Shown one piece after another: positions 1 to 4,317 of a DNA stretch of 5,121 bases. The stretch lies in the NCBI GenBank assembly GCA_964541635.1, contig CAZIQM010000063.1:1-5121 (forward strand), in the 5' to 3' direction. The position numbers were made by a program, and so were the translations under genes. Origin of the DNA: DALYDP01 sp964541635 (lineage in GTDB: Bacteria; Patescibacteriota; Gracilibacteria; Peribacterales; Peribacteraceae). Position 1 is the first letter of the stretch, and each line of letters starts with the position of its first letter. The notes under the pieces are model-generated. The model searched no databases. It worked only from the letters and a program-made list of their open reading frames with translations, and was not told the origin of the DNA.

Positions 1-1
1 G

Positions 2-715
2 CTGCAGGCGTGGATCCAGTCGAAGGCCGGCACGTATGACCCGAACACGGGCGCGCAGAGCGGATCGGTCCTGCCGTTGCCGCTGGCCCCGACCGAGAAG
101 TGCACGCTCGCGATGACGCCCGGGCGCATGGAGAAGCCCGAGCTGACGATCGAATTCCCGACGGACGGCGGCTCCGCGTCGTACCCGTCGTTCCAACCGA
201 AGTACGACGTGTCGGTCGGTTCGCGCATCCGCGAAGTCCGCGCCGAAATCGACGGCAAGCCCGCCGGCTCCGAGCGCGGCGTGGCGGCGAAGTCGATGAA
301 GATCCAAGTGCCCCACTCGATCGCCGAGGGCGGCACGCACGTCCTGAAACTCACGGTCGTCGACGAATACTACAACGAAGCGACGGACGAAGTGCGCTTC
401 CGCTTCGAGGACGACAAGGGCGGCCCCTCGGTGACGTGGGTCACGCCGCACGACGACACGCAGACGGTGCGGGGCGTGCCCTTCACGGTGGAAGCGAACG
501 CCACGGACGACGAAGGCGGGGTGAAGTACGTGCAGTTCTTCCTCGGCGAGACGCTGCTCAGTACCAAGCCCCAGGCGCCGTACCGGTTGGAGTACGACTT
601 CGACGTGGAACCGGGCACGTACGACCTGCGCGCGGTGGCGACGGACCTGGCCGACAACGAGCGCGAAGACACGGTCCAGATCACCGTGACGGAACCGGAA
701 ATGGTGACGCCGTAA
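2..715 (+). CDS. C-terminal part of a cell-surface protein with two Ig-like domains, possibly a penicillin-binding protein tail (5' end outside window)
   Basis: The frame is open from the left edge to TAA at 713-715, giving 237 residues with no convincing internal start, so the N-terminal part lies outside the window. Residues 1-46 are a linker (LQAWIQSKAG near the start, then a Pro-rich stretch). Residues about 47-136 form a first beta-rich module ending in TVVDEYYNEATDEVRFRFED. Residues about 140-233 form a second with the typical bacterial Ig pattern: WVTP, then VKYVQFFLGETLLST, then LRAVATDLADN and a final TVQITV strand. Repeated Ig modules like these occur at the C-terminus of bifunctional penicillin-binding proteins and other exported proteins, where they act outside the membrane. 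No catalytic domain is visible, so the penicillin-binding assignment is inference; the Ig-like folds are the firmer part. It could be another adhesin or surface enzyme. The 786 gene follows after 70 bp and may be co-transcribed. Confidence 0.62.
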   Translation: MQAWIQSKAGTYDPNTGAQSGSVLPLPLAPTEKCTLAMTPGRMEKPELTIEFPTDGGSASYPSFQPKYDVSVGSRIREVRAEIDGKPAGSERGVAAKSMKIQVPHSIAEGGTHVLKLTVVDEYYNEATDEVRFRFEDDKGGPSVTWVTPHDDTQTVRGVPFTVEANATDDEGGVKYVQFFLGETLLSTKPQAPYRLEYDFDVEPGTYDLRAVATDLADNEREDTVQITVTEPEMVTP

Positions 716-785
716 GTTTGCTTTACGTGCGAAAGGCGTAGCGTGAGGACTCATAGGCACGGGCCATCCATCGGAGGCCGCGGAC

Positions 786-1133
786 ATGACGCCCGTCACG
801 GAGAACGGGGCGCCACCCTCCCCCGGCGGTTTCGGCGAGCTCGTCGAAACGTCGCGCAGGGTCATCAACGGAACGCTGGTCATCGATTACCGGCATGCGA
901 GCGTGACGGAAGAGGTCCCGCCCGCCCCTCCTCCGCCGGTCGAACAGCACGCGTTCCAGCCGCAACCGACCGCCCAGGCGCAGCAGCAACAACAGGTCCA
1001 ATCGCAGCAACTCCAACAGCAACAGCTGCAATCGCAGCGACAGGCATCCGAACCGGAACAACCGAAACGCCCGATGACCGACGCCCAGCTACGGCGATGG
1101 ATCGAAGCCTACGAGCCCGACCGGCTCTGGTAG
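786..1133 (+). CDS. Pro/Gln-rich small protein of unknown function
   Basis: I do not recognise this 115-residue protein. The ATG at 786 has a good ribosome binding site, GGAGG at 773-777, eight bases upstream, which fixes the start. Residues 1-44 look folded (GELVETSRRVINGTLVIDYR). They are followed by a proline run (45-51, PPAPPPP), a glutamine-rich tract (58-86) and a short charged tail with LRRWIEAYEPDRLW at the end. There is no signal peptide or membrane segment. The middle is low-complexity and probably disordered, so the protein may be a linker or scaffold joining two short conserved ends; this is inference. Larger open frames overlap it on both strands, but they have no good ribosome binding site and have the Arg/Pro/Ala-rich composition of shadow frames. 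It may share a transcript with the upstream surface-protein gene, since no terminator is visible between them. Confidence 0.68.
   Translation: MTPVTENGAPPSPGGFGELVETSRRVINGTLVIDYRHASVTEEVPPAPPPPVEQHAFQPQPTAQAQQQQQVQSQQLQQQQLQSQRQASEPEQPKRPMTDAQLRRWIEAYEPDRLW
957..1043 (+). repeat. Glutamine-codon low-complexity repeat inside the 786 gene
   Basis: This CAG/CAA-rich stretch encodes residues 58-86. An imperfect unit (CAATCGCAGC) occurs near 999 and 1029, giving two related peptides of the form QSQQLQQ and LQSQRQ. Mixed CAG and CAA codons show that it is not a pure trinucleotide run. Such tracts can change length by slippage. Confidence 0.7.
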
Positions 1134-1144
1134 GCATCGCCTCT

Positions 1145-1867
1145 TCAGATATCCGCGTTCGTGTGCACCTCGCTCACGTCTTCGTCTTCCTCGAGCAATC
1201 CCACGAAATCGGCGAGCTGTTCCATCGCCTTCTCGTCCGGCAGCGGCGCCTTCTGCTGCGCCACGTAGCGGAGCCCCGCCGATTCGACCGTCCAACCGTT
1301 CTGCTTCAGGAAATCGCGCACCTTCGTCCAGGACGCGATGTCGGTCGTCACGGTCACCACGTCGTCCGAAACCTCGACGTCTTCCGCGCCGAAGTCGATG
1401 AGCTGCAGCTCGAGCTCCTCCACGTTCACCGCGCCGGCTTTGCGCGCCACCACGACGCCGCGGCGCGCGAACATCCACAGCACCGACGCCGACTCCGTGA
1501 ACGTCCCGCCGTGCTTGCTGATGATCGTCTTCACGTTCCCCAGCGTGCGGTTCGTGTTGTCGGTCAGGCACTCGATGAGGCACGCGACGCCGCCCGGCGC
1601 CATGCACGCGTAGAGCACCTCTTCCATCTTCTCGCCCTTCAGCTCGCCCGTGCCCTTCTTGATCGCGCGCTCGATGTTCGCGTTGGGCACCGAATCGGCC
1701 TTCGCTTCCGCGATCGCGTTCTTGAGCGCGGTGTTGGTATCCGGATCGCCGCCGCGCTGCGCCGCGATCTCGATCACCTTGGCGTGCTTCGTATAAACCT
1801 TCCCGCGGGCCTTGTCGGCCGCGGTCTTCTTCACCCGGATGTTGTGCCATTTGCTGTGTCCGGACAT
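1145..1867 (-). CDS. yebC: YebC/PmpR/TACO1 family protein
   Basis: This 240-residue protein has the family length and hallmark sequence. It opens with MSGHSKWHNIRVKK, followed by AADKARGKVYTKHAKVI. Residues 54-72 carry ADSVPNANIERAIKKGTGE, and residues 91-109 carry PGGVACLIECLTDNTNRTL in place of the more usual YGPGG form. Residues about 129-137 (VLWMFARRG) match the family's conserved Phe-x-x-x-Gly region. The family has been described as transcription regulators and, more recently, as ribosome-associated factors that help translation of difficult motifs such as proline runs; it acts in the cytoplasm. The chosen ATG (1865-1867) begins the universal MSGHSKW motif. An in-frame TTG at 1892-1894 would add nine unconserved residues and is rejected. 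No clear Shine-Dalgarno sequence lies upstream. The gene converges on the 786 gene with an 11-bp gap and diverges from the 1978 gene. Confidence 0.97.
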   Translation of the reverse strand: MSGHSKWHNIRVKKTAADKARGKVYTKHAKVIEIAAQRGGDPDTNTALKNAIAEAKADSVPNANIERAIKKGTGELKGEKMEEVLYACMAPGGVACLIECLTDNTNRTLGNVKTIISKHGGTFTESASVLWMFARRGVVVARKAGAVNVEELELQLIDFGAEDVEVSDDVVTVTTDIASWTKVRDFLKQNGWTVESAGLRYVAQQKAPLPDEKAMEQLADFVGLLEEDEDVSEVHTNADI

Positions 1868-1876
1868 GGGATCCGC

Positions 1877-1882
1877 AGTATA
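1877..1882 (-). promoter_or_regulatory. Candidate -10 box for yebC (TATACT), implying a very short or absent leader
   Basis: On the minus strand TATACT ends nine bases before the yebC ATG. If it is used, transcription would start within about three bases of the ATG, giving an almost leaderless mRNA, which agrees with the missing ribosome binding site. A -35 match at normal spacing is poor (the region reads GAACGA), so the call is tentative. Confidence 0.35.
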
Positions 1883-1922
1883 CCCGTGGGTCAAAACCTT
1901 CGTTCCAAGCGGGCGAGGGTTA

Positions 1923-1951
1923 TTGACAATTAGACTAAATTATTGTAATAT
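1923..1951 (+). promoter_or_regulatory. Sigma70-type promoter for the 1978 gene
   Basis: A perfect -35 box TTGACA (1923-1928) is followed, after exactly 17 bases, by TAATAT (1946-1951), which matches four of six consensus positions. The segment is far more AT-rich than the flanking genes. The start of transcription would be near 1958, leaving a leader of about 20 bases before the ATG at 1978. Confidence 0.72.
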
Positions 1952-1977
1952 GTTCACGTAATCATTCCCCTACCCGC

Positions 1978-2292
1978 ATGAGCAACCCCGGACACGAGGG
2001 ACCCTTCAACAAGACCGCCGAGGAGGCCGATCGCAGGGATCACCCGCTCCAGGGCATTATGAACGTGTCGACGGAGTGGATTGAGGCAGAAGAACAAGCA
2101 CGACGGCTCGATGAGCGGGATCCGGACGCGCCGGTCGAACTCGTCGTCGCCGGAGGCGTGAGCGCAACGAAAAAAGATATTCAAAAGCTTCTGCCGACTC
2201 ACGCTCCGACACCCGTCGATGGCCCCACGTACCGCGAGGAAACGGAATACAACGACGACGGCTCTCCGAACGCGAACTGGCCGAAGGAATGA
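1978..2292 (+). CDS. Small acidic orphan protein, unknown function
   Basis: I do not recognise this 104-residue protein. It is hydrophilic and rich in Asp and Glu, with no signal peptide or membrane segment. Residues 13-50 look helical and charged (NVSTEWIEAEEQARRLDERD). Residues 53-60 form a short hydrophobic strand (VELVVAGG), followed by ATKKDIQKLL. The tail, from about 74, is proline-, Asp- and Asn-rich and probably disordered. Support for the gene is a strong promoter at 1923-1951, placed correctly for this ATG, and a protein-like composition. The antisense frame over the same interval looks like a shadow. No Shine-Dalgarno sequence is visible in the short leader (TCATTCCCCTACCCGC), so initiation may depend on the short leader itself. 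An internal ATG at 2059 is possible but has no better support. Confidence 0.66.
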   Translation: MSNPGHEGPFNKTAEEADRRDHPLQGIMNVSTEWIEAEEQARRLDERDPDAPVELVVAGGVSATKKDIQKLLPTHAPTPVDGPTYREETEYNDDGSPNANWPKE

Positions 2293-2322
2293 TCTAGTCA
2301 CTCCAATTGAAAACACCACGAA

Positions 2323-2341
2323 TCACGCGGCCCCTGCGTGA
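2323..2341 (+). terminator. Hairpin after the 1978 gene, weak terminator candidate
   Basis: TCACGCGG and CTGCGTGA pair over eight positions, including one G-U wobble, with a CCC loop, about 30 bases after the 1978 stop codon. No T-run follows, so it is not a canonical intrinsic terminator. It may instead protect the 3' end of the transcript. Confidence 0.4.
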
Positions 2342-2383
2342 CACAACGTGCATGTTCATTGACACGATCAGTCGTTCTCCTCG

Positions 2384-2414
2384 CCCTGCGCGCCCCGGTG
2401 CCTAGCGCGAGGGG
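2384..2414 (+). repeat. GC-rich inverted repeat in the spacer upstream of the 2460 ORF
   Basis: CGCGC (2389-2393) pairs with GCGCG (2405-2409). Past a G-A mismatch and a T-G wobble, the stem continues as CCC (2384-2386) with GGG (2412-2414). A T6 run lies at 2437-2442, too far away for a normal terminator. The 167-bp spacer 2293-2459 otherwise holds only an isolated TTGACA (2359-2364) with no fitting -10 box. Confidence 0.4.
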
Positions 2415-2459
2415 AGCATTCGCTATCCCGACAGAGTTTTTTGCAGCGAGGTCGTTGCC

Positions 2460-2585
2460 ATGAAGTTTCTGCTGTTCGTTGTCCTCAGAGTGTTCGTTCG
2501 ATTGCTGCTATGGGTACTGTCATGGTTTTTTCCATCGATCAGAACCTTTGGCGCGATCCACGGGCATTCGTCGTCTCTATGCTGA
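2460..2585 (+). CDS. Tiny membrane protein, or N-terminal anchor of a frameshifted gene
   Basis: This 41-residue frame begins MKFLLFVVLRVFVRLLLWVL and has one hydrophobic segment at residues 3-24, interrupted by Arg10 and Arg14, followed by a short polar tail ending in SSSLC. The ATG has GAGG at 2448-2451, eight bases upstream, the best ribosome binding site in this region. The stop codon TGA (2583-2585) overlaps an ATG in another frame (ATGCTGA at 2579-2585). A T6 run at 2526-2531 lies exactly at the end of the hydrophobic segment. A one-base slip there would join the anchor to the 2510-2737 frame, giving one protein of about 92 residues. It could therefore be a genuine small membrane protein, a programmed frameshift product, or the start of a gene broken by an indel. 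I do not recognise the family. Confidence 0.42.
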   Translation: MKFLLFVVLRVFVRLLLWVLSWFFPSIRTFGAIHGHSSSLC

Positions 2586-2737
2586 AAGATGAATCTCAAC
2601 GCCAGAAGGCGTCCCGGTATCTCCGATACCTGTACGACAGCGGCAGATCGATTGGCTCGCGAGCCGTACGGCATGTCTCTGGCGCGTTCGCGCGAATCAG
2701 GACACGTCGCATGCCGCCGAAATCCGACTCTCCGTAG
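2510..2737 (+). CDS. Small basic protein, start uncertain; probable downstream half of the 2460 ORF
   Basis: Read from the ATG at 2510 this gives 75 residues. The part IDQNLWRDPRAFVVSMLKDE, then SQRQKASRYLRYLYDSGRSI, looks like real helical protein. The tail is basic (ARIRTRRMPPKSDSP). No start codon has a clear ribosome binding site: a TTG at 2441, ATGs at 2510 and 2522, and an ATG at 2579 that overlaps the 2460 ORF's stop codon are all possible. Two readings fit. One is translational coupling from the 2460 ORF at the ATGCTGA overlap, giving 52 residues. The other is a single gene whose frame changes at the T6 run 2526-2531. A hairpin terminator at 2772-2800 follows the TAG, which supports a transcript ending here. 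I do not recognise the protein. Confidence 0.4.
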   Translation: MGTVMVFSIDQNLWRDPRAFVVSMLKDESQRQKASRYLRYLYDSGRSIGSRAVRHVSGAFARIRTRRMPPKSDSP

Positions 2738-2771
2738 CGTTTTCATCGGGTCCCTTCAATGTTCCTCTCAC

Positions 2772-2800
2772 AACCGGGATGCCCCGCGCATCCCGGTTTA
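2772..2800 (+). terminator. Intrinsic terminator candidate after the 2460/2510 ORFs
   Basis: A perfect ten-pair stem, AACCGGGATG (2772-2781) with CATCCCGGTT (2789-2798), encloses a seven-base loop. The final T-run is short (TTTA), so termination may be only partial. It sits 35 bases after the TAG at 2735-2737. Confidence 0.6.
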
Positions 2801-2853
2801 CCGTGCCAGAAAAAAGCATCAGATGCATATCTGGAATTTCTTTTTCCCATATA

Positions 2854-2881
2854 TTGACATAAATAAATAATATTATATTAT
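2854..2881 (+). promoter_or_regulatory. Strong sigma70-type promoter for the 2965 gene
   Basis: TTGACA (2854-2859) is a perfect -35 box. TATTAT (2876-2881) matches five of six -10 positions at a 16-base spacing. Nearly every base in between is A or T. Transcription would start near 2888, leaving a leader of about 77 bases. The first twelve bases, TTGACATAAATA, recur exactly in the promoter of the 4318 gene. Confidence 0.75.
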
Positions 2882-2964
2882 TTCTTATAGGTTCGTTCAC
2901 AGCATCGTGCAGTGAAGAGCATCCATCGTATCGTTTTTGTGTTTTTTATTGAGTGGAGTTTGCC

Positions 2965-3450
2965 ATGGTCCAGTCCCCGTCCCCCTGTAAAGTACTCGCC
3001 AAAGAATTGTCAGAATTGGTTCTAGGGAAAGAATTCTGGCGGAAGATTTTTAAAACCGATCCGCCCGAGCAACTTGACCCGAACGATGCCGGCATCTTCT
3101 TGCGGGACGTCATCGCCACCCCGCACGGCTTCGTCACGGTGCACGAGCACCGCCAACCCTCGCTGCCGGCCCTGCAGCACCTCGTGACGATCTACATCGA
3201 AGGCCACGGCTTCGAATACCTTCGGGGGCCGGGCGTTCCCACGGCGTACGCCTTCGACGAAGGCCGGTGCGCGTACGCGCGCGGGAACAACCTCTTCGTC
3301 ATCGACGTCCGGGAAGGACGCGTCAAAACCATTCCCGTCGAGCATGATCTCACGGGCGATGTGACGGCGATCGCCTTCCGGAGCGGGGATCGCCTTATGA
3401 TCAGCGATGACATAGGAGCGATCTTCGTTCCTATCTACGACTCCGAATGA
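2965..3450 (+). CDS. Orphan protein with two beta-propeller-like segments
   Basis: This is a 161-residue cytoplasmic-looking protein with no signal peptide or membrane segment. The ATG at 2965 is preferred because GGAG (2955-2958) stands six bases upstream; a GTG at 2953 would use that same site as coding sequence. Residues 1-50 are mostly helical and charged (KVLAKELSELVLGKEFWRKI). From about 57 the protein is strand-rich. Residues 92-124 (TAYAFDEGRCAYARGNNLFV, then IDVREGRVKTIPV) and 131-159 (GDVTAIAFRSGDRLMISDD, then a GAIFVPIYD strand) have the spacing of WD40 or other propeller blades. Two blades are too few for a closed propeller, so this may be a remnant, a piece that assembles with others, or only a resemblance. 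It has its own promoter (2854-2881) and terminator (3486-3512) and so forms a single-gene unit. Function unknown. Confidence 0.72.
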   Translation: MVQSPSPCKVLAKELSELVLGKEFWRKIFKTDPPEQLDPNDAGIFLRDVIATPHGFVTVHEHRQPSLPALQHLVTIYIEGHGFEYLRGPGVPTAYAFDEGRCAYARGNNLFVIDVREGRVKTIPVEHDLTGDVTAIAFRSGDRLMISDDIGAIFVPIYDSE

Positions 3451-3485
3451 TCGCCTCTCTTCCTGTGCGATTCCAACGAACCCCG

Positions 3486-3512
3486 GGCTCCGTCATCTGA
3501 CGGGGCCTTTCT
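3486..3512 (+). terminator. Intrinsic terminator of the 2965 gene
   Basis: GGC-T-CCGTCA pairs with TGACGG-G-GCC (3486-3507), with one T-G wobble and a tight loop around 3495-3498, followed by TTTCT. It lies 35 bases past the 2965 gene's TGA on the same strand. Confidence 0.72.
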
Positions 3513-3519
3513 GGATGCG

Positions 3520-3574
3520 CGATAGGACGCCGGAGGGATGACGCACCACCGACACGGGCAACACGCCCCTATCG
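3520..3574 (+). repeat. Inverted repeat competing with the 3563 terminator
   Basis: CGATAGG (3520-3526) is the exact reverse complement of CCTATCG (3568-3574). The bases just after the left arm (ACGCC, 3527-3531) repeat the ascending arm of the terminator at 3563-3567. Pairing of the long-range arms would therefore exclude part of the terminator stem. This has the geometry of an attenuator, but no plus-strand gene follows. Confidence 0.4.
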
Positions 3575-3585
3575 GAGGCGTTTTT
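3563..3585 (+). terminator. Second intrinsic terminator on the plus strand
   Basis: ACGCC (3563-3567) pairs with GGCGT (3577-3581), extended inside by CC with GG past a bulged A, and followed directly by a T-run (3581-3585). It is the second terminator-like hairpin within 100 bases after the 2965 gene. It may be a back-up terminator or the end of a short non-coding RNA starting after 3510. Confidence 0.6.
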
Positions 3586-3601
3586 CGTACGCGCGCACGG
3601 C

Positions 3602-3625
3602 AAAGCCCGAACGCGAGGTTCGGGC
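3602..3625 (-). terminator. Intrinsic terminator of the 3656 histidine phosphatase gene
   Basis: Read on the minus strand, GCCCGAAC, loop CTCGC and GTTCGGGC form a perfect eight-pair stem followed by TTTG. It begins 31 bases after the stop codon at 3656-3658. The outer arms GCACG (3595-3599) and CGTGC (3629-3633) could lengthen the structure. Confidence 0.65.
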
Positions 3626-3631
3626 CGGCGT

Positions 3632-3647
3632 GCATCCTCGCGGATGC
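3632..3647. repeat. Small perfect hairpin next to the 3656 stop codon
   Basis: GCATCC (3632-3637) and GGATGC (3642-3647) enclose a TCGC loop. It lies between the 3656 stop codon and the main terminator. No T-run follows on either strand, so it is probably part of a compound 3' structure. Confidence 0.5.
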
Positions 3648-3655
3648 GGCGTCCG

Positions 3656-4105
3656 TTACCCTTCATGGGCAACGAACCGGATTTCACGATCTTCCACGTT
3701 GGCGTAGTAGCCTTGGAGCGGTGCCGCGGGAAACGGTCCGCTCCCCACGAGTCGGAACCCGTGTTGTTGGGAGAGGTGCGCGAACGCCGCGGCGACGTCC
3801 ACTTTATGGGTGACCACCAACGCGAGGTCGGCGTCGCCCGTCGTCGAGACGAGCGCGTCGAACGCTTCCCCGGAGCGGCCGTCTATTTTGGAGACGGCGT
3901 CGTTCGGTTCGGGTTCGGCATCAAGACCGAATCCGAATTCCCGCGCGGCTTCCACCGCATTGGGATGCGTACTGCAGAACACACGAACACGTCCGCTGCG
4001 AACAAGGAGCAACTCCTGCACGGCCCGGGCGATCATCGCTTTTTTGGCCGCTCCGAGTGTGGTTCCCGATTCGTTCGCGTGACGGAGCACTACGATCCAT
4101 TTCAT
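3656..4105 (-). CDS. Short SixA-like histidine phosphatase family protein
   Basis: This 149-residue protein begins MKWIVVLRHANESG. Arg8-His9 match the RH of the histidine phosphatase (phosphoglycerate mutase-like) superfamily, in which this histidine is phosphorylated during catalysis. ALVVTHKVD at 95-103 supplies the second family histidine, His100. Glu80 in GRSGEAFDAL could be the acid residue. The length resembles SixA, which removes phosphate from phosphohistidine proteins, but the substrate here is unknown. The usual second arginine of the SSPxxRAxxTA region appears to be missing: the equivalent stretch is FCSTHPNAVEAAREF. The start is fixed by AGGAGG at 4112-4117, six bases upstream of the ATG; a 28-residue TTG extension is rejected. 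The related 4318 gene lies upstream on the same strand, separated by a strong terminator, and the two share a C-terminal VEDREIRF/TEDRTVEF motif. The open frames antisense to it look like shadows. Confidence 0.82.
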   Translation of the reverse strand: MKWIVVLRHANESGTTLGAAKKAMIARAVQELLLVRSGRVRVFCSTHPNAVEAAREFGFGLDAEPEPNDAVSKIDGRSGEAFDALVSTTGDADLALVVTHKVDVAAAFAHLSQQHGFRLVGSGPFPAAPLQGYYANVEDREIRFVAHEG

Positions 4106-4140
4106 GACTTGCCTCCTGCCAGGAGAGTGAAGAAACACAA

Positions 4141-4155
4141 GCACGGCATGCGTGC
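4141..4155. repeat. Inverted repeat in the leader of the 3656 gene
   Basis: GCACG and CGTGC flank GCATG, just downstream of the possible promoter for the 3656 gene. It could be an operator or a leader hairpin; the sequence alone does not decide. Confidence 0.35.
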
Positions 4156-4161
4156 CGGCCA

Positions 4162-4189
4162 AGGGTACACATTTGCGGAGGAGCGTCAA
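4162..4189 (-). promoter_or_regulatory. Weak promoter candidate for the 3656 gene
   Basis: On the minus strand TTGACG (4184-4189, five of six) is followed after 16 bases by TACCCT (4162-4167), which matches the -10 consensus poorly. The gene needs its own promoter because the 4262 terminator separates it from the upstream gene. A regulator may be required, or the true promoter may lie elsewhere between 4106 and 4260. Confidence 0.3.
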
Positions 4190-4261
4190 ACGACGACGAA
4201 GCGGCGCAATGGATCATTCCACGAGGTTCGGAATCGCCCCTGGAAATCAGCTTTTGCATGG

Positions 4262-4290
4262 AAAAGCCCGGCGGAAGCCGCCGGGCTTTT
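4262..4290 (-). terminator. Very strong bidirectional intrinsic terminator after the 4318 gene
   Basis: AGCCCGGCGG (4265-4274) pairs perfectly with CCGCCGGGCT (4278-4287) around a three-base loop, flanked by AAA on one side and TTT on the other, so it can work in both directions. It lies 28 bases after the 4318 gene's stop codon. A second, imperfect hairpin (GGCA-A-CGCC with GGCG-C-TGCC, 4295-4318) reaches into the stop codon and may reinforce it. Confidence 0.88.
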
Positions 4291-4317
4291 GTGGGGCAAC
4301 GCCGCGCGGGGCGCTGC

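Noticed and set aside
1089..1850. Minus-strand open frame of 253 codons over yebC in another frame
   Set aside because: It is an Arg/Gly-rich shadow of yebC, which has a full-length conserved protein in its own frame.
743..1933. Plus-strand open frame of 396 codons antisense to yebC
   Set aside because: It runs opposite the unmistakable yebC gene, is full of Arg/His/Ala typical of shadow frames in GC-rich DNA, and has no ribosome binding site.
1954..2319. Minus-strand ORF of 121 codons over the 1978 gene
   Set aside because: It has no promoter or ribosome binding site on its strand, while the plus-strand gene has a strong promoter positioned correctly.
2359..2387. TTGACA at 2359-2364 as a promoter for the 2460 ORF
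   Set aside because: The -10 position at 16-18 bases is GC-rich (CGCCCT region) and has no resemblance to TATAAT.
2589..2870. Plus-strand ORF of 93 codons in the third frame
   Set aside because: It has no ribosome binding site, runs through the 2772-2800 terminator and into the 2854 promoter, and overlaps better-supported frames.
3538..3585. His-rich start of a plus-strand ORF (MTHHRHGQH) just before a terminator, like a his-operon leader peptide
   Set aside because: No plus-strand biosynthetic gene follows, the SD-to-ATG spacing is only one base, and the ORF continues as antisense over the phosphatase gene. The His codons probably come from a CAC-rich base composition.
3511..3585. A known riboswitch class (fluoride, guanidine, SAM, preQ1, ZTP)
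   Set aside because: None of the conserved cores I remember for these classes is present, and no gene follows on the same strand.
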